A stretch of DNA of 21,405 bases, from positions 1 to 21,405 of the forward strand of contig JACCTI010000365.1 of assembly GCA_013812515.1 (NCBI GenBank), in the 5' to 3' direction. Positions 13,583-20,102 of this stretch are shown here, piece by piece. A program made the translations under genes and the position numbers. Within the stretch, counting starts at the first letter, position 1. The number at the start of each line of letters is the position of its first letter. This stretch comes from Chthoniobacterales bacterium (GTDB lineage: Bacteria > Verrucomicrobiota > Verrucomicrobiia > Chthoniobacterales > UBA10450). Below the pieces are notes generated by a model. That model was not told where the DNA came from and made no database searches. It worked only from the letters and a program-made list of their open reading frames with translations.

Positions 13583-15344
13583 GCTTCTTGTCCAGGCTCA
13601 ATCCAAGGTCCCGTAACTGTCGTGCATCGACCCCGCTGGGGGAATGTGACATGAGATCGAGGCCGCGATTGTTTTTCGGGAACGCCATCACTTCTCGGAT
13701 GCTGGCCGCGCCGCAAATCAGCATCACCATGCGATCCAGGCCCATGGCAATCCCACCATGCGGCGGCGCCCCCAGACGGAACGCCCGCAGGATGTGCCCG
13801 AACATCGATTGCTGATCTTCCTCGTTCACGCCGAGCGCGGCAAACATCTTCGCCTGTAGATCGGGTTCATGAATGCGGATGCTGCCCCCGCCAATCTCGA
13901 CACCGTTTAACACCACGTCGTAAGCTTCCGCGCGCGCTTTCCCAAAGTCACCGCTGTCTACGAGCGGCACGTCTTCCGCCTTCGGACGGGTAAACGGGTG
14001 ATGGACCGCGTTCCATTTGTTCTCGGCCGCGTCGAAGGCCATGAGCGGGAAGTCCGTCACCCAAAGAAAATCGAGCGCTTCCGAGCCTTCGGTTAGCTTC
14101 TGCATTTCCGCGATCCGAAGCCTGATCCGGCCCAGAACTTCATTGGCGATCTCACGCTTGTCAGCGGTGAAGAGGACGAGATCGCCTTCTTCGGCTTGCA
14201 GCTTCGATCCAAGCGCCGCTTTCTCTTCCGCGGTGAAGAACTTTACGAGCGGCGATTTCCACTCGCCATTCTCGATTTTAATGAAGGCGAGTCCCTTGGC
14301 GCCGTAATGCTTTGCCATTGCGGTCAGTTCGTTGCTCTGCCCGACCGTTAGGGCCGCGAAGTTCTTCGCGTTGATTGCTTTTACAACTCCGCCAGCGTCA
14401 AGCGCGCCGCGGAACATCTTAAAGCTGCTCGTGGCGAAAACGTCCGCGAGATCGGTCAGGTACATTTGGAAGCGACGGTCGGGTTTGTCGCTGCCGAATT
14501 GATCCATCGCCTCCGCGTATGTCAGCCGCGGAAACGGCGTCGGGATCTCAACGCCGCGCGCAGCACGGAAGATTGCGGCCAGCATTCCTTCCACGAGCTG
14601 GAAGATGTCGTTAGGCTCAACAAACGACGCCTCTATGTCGATCTGCGTGAACTCGGGCTGCCGATCCGCGCGGAGATCTTCATCCCGGAAGCACTTTGCG
14701 ATTTGAAAGTATTTTTCGATCCCGCCAACCATGAGGAGCTGCTTGTACTGCTGCGGCGCTTGCGGAAGCGCGTAGAACTTGCCGGGCGTGAGACGGCTCG
14801 GGACAAGAAAATCGCGCGCGCCTTCCGGGGTGCTCTTCGAAAGAATTGGCGTCTCGATCTCGACGAATCCCTGCTCGTCGAGGTAGTCGCGAGTGGCCTT
14901 CGTAATGCGATGCCGCAACCGCAGATTGCGCGAGATGCTCGGGCGTCGCAGGTCGAAATAGCGATACGTCAGGCGCAGATCTTCATTGCTCGGATCGGAA
15001 TCGACCGGGAACGGGAGTACGTCGGCGCGATTCAAAATGCGCAAGGTTTGCGGCACCAGCTCGACATCGCCCGTAGCCAGCCTTGGGTTTTCTGTCCCGG
15101 GCACGCGCGCCGCAACCCGGCCTTCCACTTCGATTACATCTTCGTGGCGGAGCGTGTGAGCGACTCCGGTGAGCTCGGCATTTTCCTCAGGGCGAAAAAC
15201 AACCTGGGTCAGTCCCTCGCGGTCGCGCAGGTCGATGAAAACGACGCCGCCGTGATCCCGTCGGACATGCACCCAACCTGCCAGTTTGGCCGTGCTCCCG
15301 ATGTCGGTGGCGCGCAATTCGTTGCCATCGTGTGTCCGATACAT
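13575..15344 (-). CDS. aspS: Aspartate--tRNA ligase (probably non-discriminating, Asp/Asn)
   Basis: This class II synthetase attaches aspartate to tRNA in the cytoplasm. From the ATG at 15344 (589 aa, the normal bacterial length) it has an N-terminal OB-fold anticodon-binding domain (about 1-105). The catalytic core has motif 2 FRDEDLRADRQPEFTQIDIE (219-238) and motif 3 GIAMGLDRMVML (531-542), with a GAD-type insertion between. A longer in-frame start at 15626 would add 94 residues unlike AspRS that run into hisS, so it is rejected. Residues H31 (VRRDHGG) and G83 (VPGTENP) match those associated with non-discriminating bacterial AspRS, which also charge tRNA-Asn and need GatCAB. It follows hisS by 31 bp and overlaps the next small gene by 8 nt. 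Confidence 0.96.
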   Translation of the reverse strand: MYRTHDGNELRATDIGSTAKLAGWVHVRRDHGGVVFIDLRDREGLTQVVFRPEENAELTGVAHTLRHEDVIEVEGRVAARVPGTENPRLATGDVELVPQTLRILNRADVLPFPVDSDPSNEDLRLTYRYFDLRRPSISRNLRLRHRITKATRDYLDEQGFVEIETPILSKSTPEGARDFLVPSRLTPGKFYALPQAPQQYKQLLMVGGIEKYFQIAKCFRDEDLRADRQPEFTQIDIEASFVEPNDIFQLVEGMLAAIFRAARGVEIPTPFPRLTYAEAMDQFGSDKPDRRFQMYLTDLADVFATSSFKMFRGALDAGGVVKAINAKNFAALTVGQSNELTAMAKHYGAKGLAFIKIENGEWKSPLVKFFTAEEKAALGSKLQAEEGDLVLFTADKREIANEVLGRIRLRIAEMQKLTEGSEALDFLWVTDFPLMAFDAAENKWNAVHHPFTRPKAEDVPLVDSGDFGKARAEAYDVVLNGVEIGGGSIRIHEPDLQAKMFAALGVNEEDQQSMFGHILRAFRLGAPPHGGIAMGLDRMVMLICGAASIREVMAFPKNNRGLDLMSHSPSGVDARQLRDLGLSLDKKHE

Positions 15345-15363
15345 ATCGCTGATCCAGCACGCG

Positions 15364-15380
15364 GCTAGAGGGGCTCTAGC
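15364..15380 (-). other. Perfect 7-bp inverted repeat at the hisS stop codon
   Basis: GCTAGAG (15364-15370), a GGG loop (15371-15373) and CTCTAGC (15374-15380) form a perfect hairpin. It contains the hisS stop codon (15376-15378) and lies 20 nt before the aspS start. No T-run follows, so a terminator is unlikely. Processing or mRNA stabilisation between the two synthetase genes is possible but unproven. Confidence 0.4.
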
Positions 15381-16635
15381 TACTGAGAGATGACAAGCTG
15401 GGGAAACGCGCGAGATGCGCAAGCAACTCTTCGTTCGGGACCAACTGCTCCTTCCGCGTCGCGAGAACCTTGATCTTAACCTGCGGCCACTCGTCTCCAA
15501 ACAGGACCGCGACCTGCGCACCGAGCTGTTCCGCCGCTTGAAATTGCTTCCCGACCTTCGTAGGCGTGAGCGCATAATCCACGCGGTAACTAGCATCACG
15601 TAGGCATTGGATCGCCGCGATCGCATCGCTCCGCCGCTCTTCTTTCGCGATTACCACGTAGAGGTCGAGCCGTTGCTGAGCCGCAACTGCTGCCTCCATC
15701 TGCGCGTGCGCTGTCGCGTTCTCCCGCAGCAATTCCCCCAGCACAACGTCTCCCATGGCAAACCCTCCCGCAGGCAATGAGGCCGCTCCATCGCTAAGTT
15801 GATGGATAAGATTATCGTAGCGGCCACCGCCCGCGATCGCGCGTAGCTTGCCCTGACAGTCGAAAGCTTCGAAGACCACGCCTGTATAATAGGCCAGCCC
15901 GCGCACAATCCGCAGGTCGACACGGACGAACTCCGCGAGTCCGCGCTGTTGCAACCCTTCCACAAGGCGCTGGAGTTTCTCGCTTCGACCCCCGCCATCG
16001 AGGATCTCAAAAACTGGCCTCGCGAGTTGACCCAGCTGCTCCGCTATTTTCTCGCGCGGCTCACGCTCGCTCTTGTCGATTACCTCCAGAACTTCCTGCC
16101 ATCTCTCCTGCGGCAGATTCTGTGCGCGGAAAAAATCGATCCAGAACTCGCGATCACTGATGCGAACCACGACATCCTGCGCGGTTAGTCCAAAAGCTCG
16201 CAGCACGTCGATGCAGATCGCGATCAGCTCCACGTCGGCATCGAGCGCTGCTTCGCCGATGAGGTCGCAATTAAACTGATAGTGCTCGCGCAGCCGCCCG
16301 CGCTGTGGCCGCTCATAGCGAAACATCTGTGGGATGCAGAACCACTTGATCGGCTTGCGGAAGTCACGATGCGAGGCCGCTACCATCCGCGCCAGCGTCG
16401 GCGTCATCTCCGGGCGCAAAGCCACGGCGCGTCCGCCTTTGTCCGCGAAATCGTAAAGCTGTTTCACGATTTCCGGCCCCGATTTTCGGACAAACAAGTG
16501 GAGGTCTTCCAGCACAGGGCCGTCGTACTCGACGAAGCCATAACGTCGCGCTACCTCCCGCCAGCGGGCGAAGATGTAGCTGCGGACCGCACAATCATCG
16601 GGCAGGAAATCTCGGAAGCCGGGCAGGGCCTGCAT
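15376..16635 (-). CDS. hisS: Histidine--tRNA ligase
   Basis: HisRS charges tRNA-His with histidine in the cytoplasm as a class II homodimer. The 419-aa protein starts MQALPGFRDFLPDD, as expected for the family. It has motif 2 (MFRYERPQRGRLREHYQFNCDL, about 104-125), the histidine-specific RGLAYYTG (245-252) and AGGGRYDNL (268-276), and a C-terminal anticodon-binding domain (about 325-410; LDLYVVIAKEE, RVDYALTPTKVGKQFQAAEQLGA). All expected motifs are intact. The gene heads a minus-strand array hisS-aspS-small protein-nucleotidyltransferase. The common hisS-aspS pairing supports co-transcription; the 31-bp gap carries a hairpin at the hisS stop. The promoter should lie in 16636-16790. Confidence 0.97.
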   Translation of the reverse strand: MQALPGFRDFLPDDCAVRSYIFARWREVARRYGFVEYDGPVLEDLHLFVRKSGPEIVKQLYDFADKGGRAVALRPEMTPTLARMVAASHRDFRKPIKWFCIPQMFRYERPQRGRLREHYQFNCDLIGEAALDADVELIAICIDVLRAFGLTAQDVVVRISDREFWIDFFRAQNLPQERWQEVLEVIDKSEREPREKIAEQLGQLARPVFEILDGGGRSEKLQRLVEGLQQRGLAEFVRVDLRIVRGLAYYTGVVFEAFDCQGKLRAIAGGGRYDNLIHQLSDGAASLPAGGFAMGDVVLGELLRENATAHAQMEAAVAAQQRLDLYVVIAKEERRSDAIAAIQCLRDASYRVDYALTPTKVGKQFQAAEQLGAQVAVLFGDEWPQVKIKVLATRKEQLVPNEELLAHLARFPSLSSLSS

Positions 16636-16710
16636 TATCAGAAACCCCGCTGCCTCGCCAATCTCGCGGCCATAGGCAGCCGCGGGGTCGCCAGCCTACG
16701 AAAAGATGGT

Positions 16711-16770
16711 GCCGGATGAATAAAGTCCGGCCGGAAAGAGTCGGATATCTGCACGACGGAAACCTTCCGT
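16711..16770 (+). promoter_or_regulatory. Leader region with two small perfect hairpins upstream of the Thr-rich protein gene
   Basis: Two inverted repeats lie between the divergent hisS and Thr-rich protein genes: GCCGGA (16711-16716) with TCCGGC (16726-16731), and ACGGAA (16756-16761) with TTCCGT (16765-16770). The second is 22 nt before the start codon and would fold in the mRNA leader or act as an operator. No convincing -35/-10 pair was seen. Confidence 0.35.
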
Positions 16771-16781
16771 TTAACACACAC

Positions 16782-16787
16782 AAAGGA
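16782..16787 (+). promoter_or_regulatory. Ribosome binding site of the Thr-rich secreted protein
   Basis: AAAGGA lies 5 nt before the ATG at 16793, a better Shine-Dalgarno than most genes here have. It supports this start and suggests efficient translation. Confidence 0.6.
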
Positions 16788-16792
16788 CAAAC

Positions 16793-17233
16793 ATGAAACA
16801 CACACCATTGATGAAATTATTGGCCGTCGGAACCGTGACGGCTCTCACCTTGAGCTCGGCCTTCGCGCAAGTAACCAAGGAAGCGACCACGACCACGACC
16901 ACCGCAGGTGGAACCGGGGTTAGCGCATCCACAAGCGCCAGCACAAGCATGCTCGATGGCACTGGAACAATCACGACCTACAGCCCGGGGACGGATTACA
17001 TTCAGATGCGCACCGAGGCGAGCACCGCACCGACGAAGTATTACTACTCGAAGAGCACGACCGTTGTTGACCCAACCGGCGCAGCTGTCGACATGGCCCT
17101 TCTGCGGCCCGACATGCCGGTCAAATACAGCTACGTTAAAGAAGGCGATCGTATGGTGATCTCGAAGATCACGGTGCAGAAGCCGCTGGCCGAAATCAAG
17201 AAGACGACCACGACCACGACAACCACTCCGTAA
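16793..17233 (+). CDS. Small secreted Thr-rich protein of unknown function
   Basis: The 146-aa product has a clear Sec signal peptide (MKHTPLMKLLAVGTVTALTL, then SSAFA, with cleavage probably after A25). The mature protein has a low-complexity Thr/Ser region (TTTTTT at 32-37, then STSASTS), and a compact central part from about residue 57. That part has alternating strands: TITTYSPGTDYIQMRT, KYYYSKSTTVVD, PVKYSYVKEGDRMVISKITV. It ends in a second poly-Thr run (138-145) and a final proline. The central part resembles a small beta-barrel, but no named family is recognised. The Thr runs are encoded by ACC/ACG repeats, prone to slippage and plausible as O-glycosylation or spacer segments. The gene is monocistronic, with a good ribosome site and a strong terminator 36 nt after the stop, which suggests substantial expression. 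Confidence 0.85.
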   Translation: MKHTPLMKLLAVGTVTALTLSSAFAQVTKEATTTTTTAGGTGVSASTSASTSMLDGTGTITTYSPGTDYIQMRTEASTAPTKYYYSKSTTVVDPTGAAVDMALLRPDMPVKYSYVKEGDRMVISKITVQKPLAEIKKTTTTTTTTP

Positions 17234-17269
17234 GGATTGGTTTAACAGGTCAGGAAACTTAAAAACAAG

Positions 17270-17303
17270 CGCCCGCGGAACGTGTTTCCGCGGGCGTTTT
17301 TTT
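17270..17303 (+). terminator. Strong intrinsic terminator
   Basis: CGCCCGCGGAA (17270-17280) pairs perfectly with TTCCGCGGGCG (17286-17296) around a 5-nt loop and is followed by seven Ts (17297-17303). It ends the transcript of the Thr-rich protein gene. It is the clearest terminator in the window and directly abuts REP-like copy 3. Confidence 0.92.
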
Positions 17304-17304
17304 C

Positions 17305-17371
17305 TGTAGCGGCGTCTGCGACCGCCAAATGCGCAGTGAAAGCATTCGGCGGCTAGAGACGGCCGCTCAGA
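17305..17371. repeat. REP-like inverted doublet, copy 3
   Basis: The left arm at 17305-17332 starts TGTAGCGGCGTCTGCGACCG and ends AAATGC. The right arm at 17342-17371, read on the minus strand, contains GAGCGGCCGTCTCTAGCCGC and ends GAATGC. The spacer is 9 nt. The left head is intact (TGTAG) and the right head decayed (TGAG). It lies between the terminator of the Thr-rich gene and the galE stop (17378-17380), again at gene 3' ends. Confidence 0.75.
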
Positions 17372-17377
17372 AGCGGC

Positions 17378-18349
17378 TTAATCCCCATAGCCGTTCGGGA
17401 ATTTCTGGTGCCACTTCCACGCGCTCTCGATGATCGCGTCGAGGCGCTGGTATTGCGGCTCCCAACCAAGCTCGCTTTTGATCTTCGCCGAGGCCGCAAT
17501 CAACCTGGGCGGGTCGCCATCGCGACGTGGCTCCTCGACTACCGGGATCTCGCAGCCGGTAATCTTGCGGCAGGTCTCGATCACTTCGCGCACGCTCGAT
17601 CCGCCGCCAGTGCCGATGTTGTAGAATTCACTTTTCGGTGCGTCGAGCGCCAGGATGTGGGCCCGCGATAAATCCAGAATGTGGATGTAATCGCGGATGC
17701 AGGTGCCGTCCGGCGTTTCGTAATCGGTGCCGTAGATATCAACGTGCGACTTCTGCCCGAGGGCCACTTTCAAGACGTTTGGGATAAGGTGAGTCTCGAC
17801 GCGATGATCCTCCCCTAGATTTTGCGAGGCGCCGGCGGCGTTGAAATAACGGAGCGCGACAAAACGAAGTTCGTGGATCTGGTCGTACCAGCGCAAGATC
17901 CGTTCGAACGCCAGTTTGGACTCGCCGTAAGGGTTGATCGGACGCTGCGGTAGTGTCTCATCGATTGGAATCCGCTCGGGCGGCCCGAACGTGGCGCAGG
18001 TTGAGGAAAAGACGAGACGCTTGACGCCGGCCGCGATCATGGCGTCGAGCAGATTCAGGCCGTTCGCAATGTTGTTGCGGAAATACTTGGACGGATTTTC
18101 CATCGACTCGCCGACCAGGGCGCTGGCGGCGAAATGCATCACGGCGTCCGGCTGCACCGACGAGAGCGCGGCCTCGATCTTATTTCTGTCGCCGAGGTCT
18201 CCTTCGAGCAACTCCGCGCGGCGATCCACCGCCCGTCGATGTCCCTCCGTCAGGTTGTCAAAGACCGCGACTTCGTGGCCCTCGTCGATCAACAACTCCG
18301 CGCAAATGCTGCCGATATACCCTGCTCCCCCGACGACCAGAATTTTCAC
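17378..18349 (-). CDS. galE: UDP-glucose 4-epimerase
   Basis: GalE interconverts UDP-glucose and UDP-galactose with a tightly bound NAD, supplying galactose for surface polysaccharides and the Leloir pathway. The 323-aa SDR-type protein has the NAD-binding GGAGYIGS (7-14), the serine/threonine segment SSTCATFG (115-122) and the catalytic YGESK (Y141, K145). It also has RYFNAAGAS and the late DGTCIRDYIHILDLSRAH segment that is characteristic of GalE. It starts with GTG at 18349, the only start consistent with the MKILVVGGAGYIGS opening; no clear Shine-Dalgarno precedes it. It lies 59 bp after the 3D-domain lipoprotein gene on the same strand, with a weak terminator-like hairpin between them. 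The glycosyltransferase gene about 14 kb away may use related sugars, but no linkage is shown. Confidence 0.94.
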   Translation of the reverse strand: MKILVVGGAGYIGSICAELLIDEGHEVAVFDNLTEGHRRAVDRRAELLEGDLGDRNKIEAALSSVQPDAVMHFAASALVGESMENPSKYFRNNIANGLNLLDAMIAAGVKRLVFSSTCATFGPPERIPIDETLPQRPINPYGESKLAFERILRWYDQIHELRFVALRYFNAAGASQNLGEDHRVETHLIPNVLKVALGQKSHVDIYGTDYETPDGTCIRDYIHILDLSRAHILALDAPKSEFYNIGTGGGSSVREVIETCRKITGCEIPVVEEPRRDGDPPRLIAASAKIKSELGWEPQYQRLDAIIESAWKWHQKFPNGYGD

Positions 18350-18380
18350 AGGGCTAAGGGGGAGGCAGGACGTGGTTCTG

Positions 18381-18420
18381 TCAAAACAAACAGAGGCCGC
18401 AGCGTTGCTTACAAGCGCTG
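18381..18420 (-). terminator. Weak terminator-like hairpin after the 3D-domain gene
   Basis: On the minus strand CAGCG-C-TTG (18420-18412) pairs with CAACGCTG (18407-18400), with one bulged base and a 4-nt loop. A T-rich but interrupted tract (CTCTGTTTGTTTTGA) follows. The stem includes the last codons and stop of the 3D-domain gene. It could separate that gene from galE. Confidence 0.3.
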
Positions 18421-18897
18421 CTTATTTTCGAGGCTGGCAATCATACGCCGGACGCGTCCCACCTTCCCGCGGGGTCGTAGCATTTTAAGGCTCTCCTGAT
18501 CCGATCCCCAACGCAGAATCTTGATATCTACATGGCGGACACCCCACCGATTCATCGCGCGTCTGGAAGTGGTGTAGAGATCGATCGTATTGGTTCCGAC
18601 GAGTGCGCCGCCGTAGTCGTCGATCTTATATTCCTGCCCGGTGCTAACGACACGAAAATGGGTCCCCAAAGGAAACCGCGACCAATCCGCTGCGGCGCTT
18701 TTAATCCCGCCGCTGGAAAGACGACGTCCGATAGCATTCCGTCCACCGCTGCCTTCGTTATGTGTGTAGGCCGTCGTGCGGACTTTCTGCACTCCGCCAC
18801 GCGGCGCGGACGTAGCCGTCCGGCCCGGCTGGGTCGCACAACTGGCGACGAGAGCGGCGAAAACTGCCACCAGCGTGAGTTTGACAATCCTCGGCAT
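18409..18897 (-). CDS. 3D-domain lipoprotein (MltA/RlpA-like barrel)
   Basis: The 162-aa product has a lipoprotein signal: basic start MPRIVK, hydrophobic LTLVAVFAALVA and lipobox VASC with C20 as the lipidated cysteine. After a short linker comes a 3D domain (about 38-128), named for conserved aspartates: TAYTHNEGSGG (42-52), AAADW (D71), KIDDYGG (D93, D94) and TIDLYTTSRRAMNRWGVRHVDI (D106). 3D domains form a double-psi beta-barrel as in MltA lytic transglycosylases and YocH-type cell-wall hydrolases. A peptidoglycan-related role at the membrane or periplasm is the likely inference. It is divergent from the metallophosphoesterase gene, 69 bp apart, and upstream of galE. Confidence 0.87.
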   Translation of the reverse strand: MPRIVKLTLVAVFAALVASCATQPGRTATSAPRGGVQKVRTTAYTHNEGSGGRNAIGRRLSSGGIKSAAADWSRFPLGTHFRVVSTGQEYKIDDYGGALVGTNTIDLYTTSRRAMNRWGVRHVDIKILRWGSDQESLKMLRPRGKVGRVRRMIASLENKQRL

Positions 18898-18919
18898 TCT
18901 GGAACCGGCTCAATACCGA

Positions 18920-18948
18920 TTGAAGCCATACCGGGCAAGGGATAATTT
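18920..18948 (+). promoter_or_regulatory. Possible sigma-70-type promoter for the metallophosphoesterase gene
   Basis: TTGAAG (18920-18925) and TAATTT (18943-18948) are 17 bp apart, in the 69-bp gap between two divergent genes, with the ATG 18 nt downstream. Match to consensus is moderate and the short leader is a weakness. Confidence 0.3.
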
Positions 18949-18966
18949 CCGCGGCTTCTGCTCCCA

Positions 18967-19623
18967 ATGCCTGCTCTCTTTCCCTCTCAAGCACGTGTCG
19001 CTGAGAACCTTGTTCTCGATGGGCGCCTGGCCCTTTTCCATGAGGCCCAGCGCTGGCTGGCCGTGGCTGACCTTCACTTCGGCTATGAACTTAGCCAGCG
19101 GGTAGCCGGCCGGTTAGTGCCGATGTGGGGCATGACTTCCGTCGAGGACCGGCTGAAGCAGCTGCTGCTCGACTATCAACCGCGCCAATTGGTGATCGTG
19201 GGCGACGTTGTTCATGATCGAGCGGCTGCAACCGAGGCCGCGCTGCTCATTAGCCGCCTTGCGACGCTCTGCGAACCAGTCGTTCTCGCGGGGAATCACG
19301 ATCGTCACCTCGCAAGCAGCATGCCATTGTTGGATTCCTGGCGGACAGAGGGGTTTTATTTTCATCACGGTCATTGTCAAAGCGACGCCCGGGATGAGGT
19401 GCAGATTATCGGCCATCATCACCCGGCCGGCAGCGTGACCGACGGAGCCGGCCAGCGCCTGAAGGTCCCCGCTTTTGTCCAACAAGGGAACTGCTGGATT
19501 CTGCCGGCGTTTTCCCCGTGGGCTGCGGGCGCAGCTTGGGAAGCGGATTTGGAGAGTCGCGTCTGGCTTTGCACTCCGAGACGCGTTCTGCGTCTCCCCC
19601 AGGTTGAGCCCGCGTCAGCCTAG
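18967..19623 (+). CDS. PdeM-like metallophosphoesterase
   Basis: This 218-aa calcineurin-like phosphoesterase has the dinuclear-metal motifs in order: DLHFGYE (35-41, DxH), GDVVHD (79-84), GNHDR (109-113) and GHHHP (149-153). The closing segment LKVPAFVQQGNCWILPAFSPWAAG resembles PdeM, the endonuclease-type phosphoesterase found with LigD-like ligase and Lhr helicase genes in DNA-damage clusters. None of those partners is nearby here, so the substrate remains open (DNA ends or a small phosphodiester). No signal peptide is seen, so it should be cytoplasmic. It starts 69 bp from the divergent 3D-domain gene. Its TAG stop overlaps the TAG stop of mscL on the other strand at CTAG (19620-19623). 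Confidence 0.85.
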   Translation: MPALFPSQARVAENLVLDGRLALFHEAQRWLAVADLHFGYELSQRVAGRLVPMWGMTSVEDRLKQLLLDYQPRQLVIVGDVVHDRAAATEAALLISRLATLCEPVVLAGNHDRHLASSMPLLDSWRTEGFYFHHGHCQSDARDEVQIIGHHHPAGSVTDGAGQRLKVPAFVQQGNCWILPAFSPWAAGAAWEADLESRVWLCTPRRVLRLPQVEPASA

Positions 19624-20084
19624 AGGGTCGGCCCGGGCGTCACATCGATCTCGGAGGTGCAGTGCGGGCAGCGGGTGGCCTTGATCGGGATGGTCATGAG
19701 ACAATGCGGGCAATCCTTTGAAACGGGCGGCATGTTGGCGGCTGGCCGCTTCATCCTGTTCAGCGCTCGCACGAGAAGGAAGATGCAGAGCGCTACGATC
19801 AGGAAATTGATGATGAGCGTGAGGAAATTGCCGTAGTTCCAGGTGATTGCGCCAGCCTTGACCGCTTCCACCGGCGTCGCAAAAACTCCCCCGCCCGGCG
19901 CATCTTTCAGGATCATGAATTTGTTCGAAAAATCCAGTCCACCGGTCAGCACGCTGATGGGTGGCATCAGGATGTCCTTCACAAGCGAGACCACAATGGA
20001 TCCGAAAGCTGCTCCGATAATCACGCCGACCGCCAGATCGACAGCGTTCCCCTTGATCGCGAACTCTTTGAATTCTTTCCACAT
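19620..20084 (-). CDS. mscL: Large-conductance mechanosensitive channel with C-terminal zinc-ribbon-like tail
   Basis: MscL is a pentameric inner-membrane channel that opens under high membrane tension and releases solutes during hypo-osmotic shock. The 154-aa protein starts MWKEFKEFAIKGNAVDLAVG, with TM1 at about 14-42 (GVIIGAAFGSIVVSLVKDILMPP, the gate helix). A periplasmic loop follows, then TM2 at about 84-106 (NYGNFLTLIINFLIVALCIFLLV). The cytoplasmic end continues past the usual helix into CPHC (125-128) and CPHC (139-142), a four-cysteine zinc-ribbon-like motif. E. coli MscL lacks this; similar tails are known to me in some other bacterial MscL proteins. It lies 18 bp after leuS on the same strand, likely in the same transcript. 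No strong Shine-Dalgarno. Confidence 0.94.
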   Translation of the reverse strand: MWKEFKEFAIKGNAVDLAVGVIIGAAFGSIVVSLVKDILMPPISVLTGGLDFSNKFMILKDAPGGGVFATPVEAVKAGAITWNYGNFLTLIINFLIVALCIFLLVRALNRMKRPAANMPPVSKDCPHCLMTIPIKATRCPHCTSEIDVTPGPTL

Positions 20085-20102
20085 GGCTAGGTAACCAACT
20101 TG

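Noticed and set aside
14466..15368. Long open frame of 300 codons on the plus strand opposite aspS
   Set aside because: It is fully antisense to a well-supported AspRS, has no recognisable motif, and reflects high GC content that removes stop codons in the opposite frame.
15345..15626. 94-residue N-terminal extension of AspRS
   Set aside because: It overlaps the hisS coding region, is Arg/Ser-rich shadow sequence, and the ATG at 15344 gives the normal 589-aa length.
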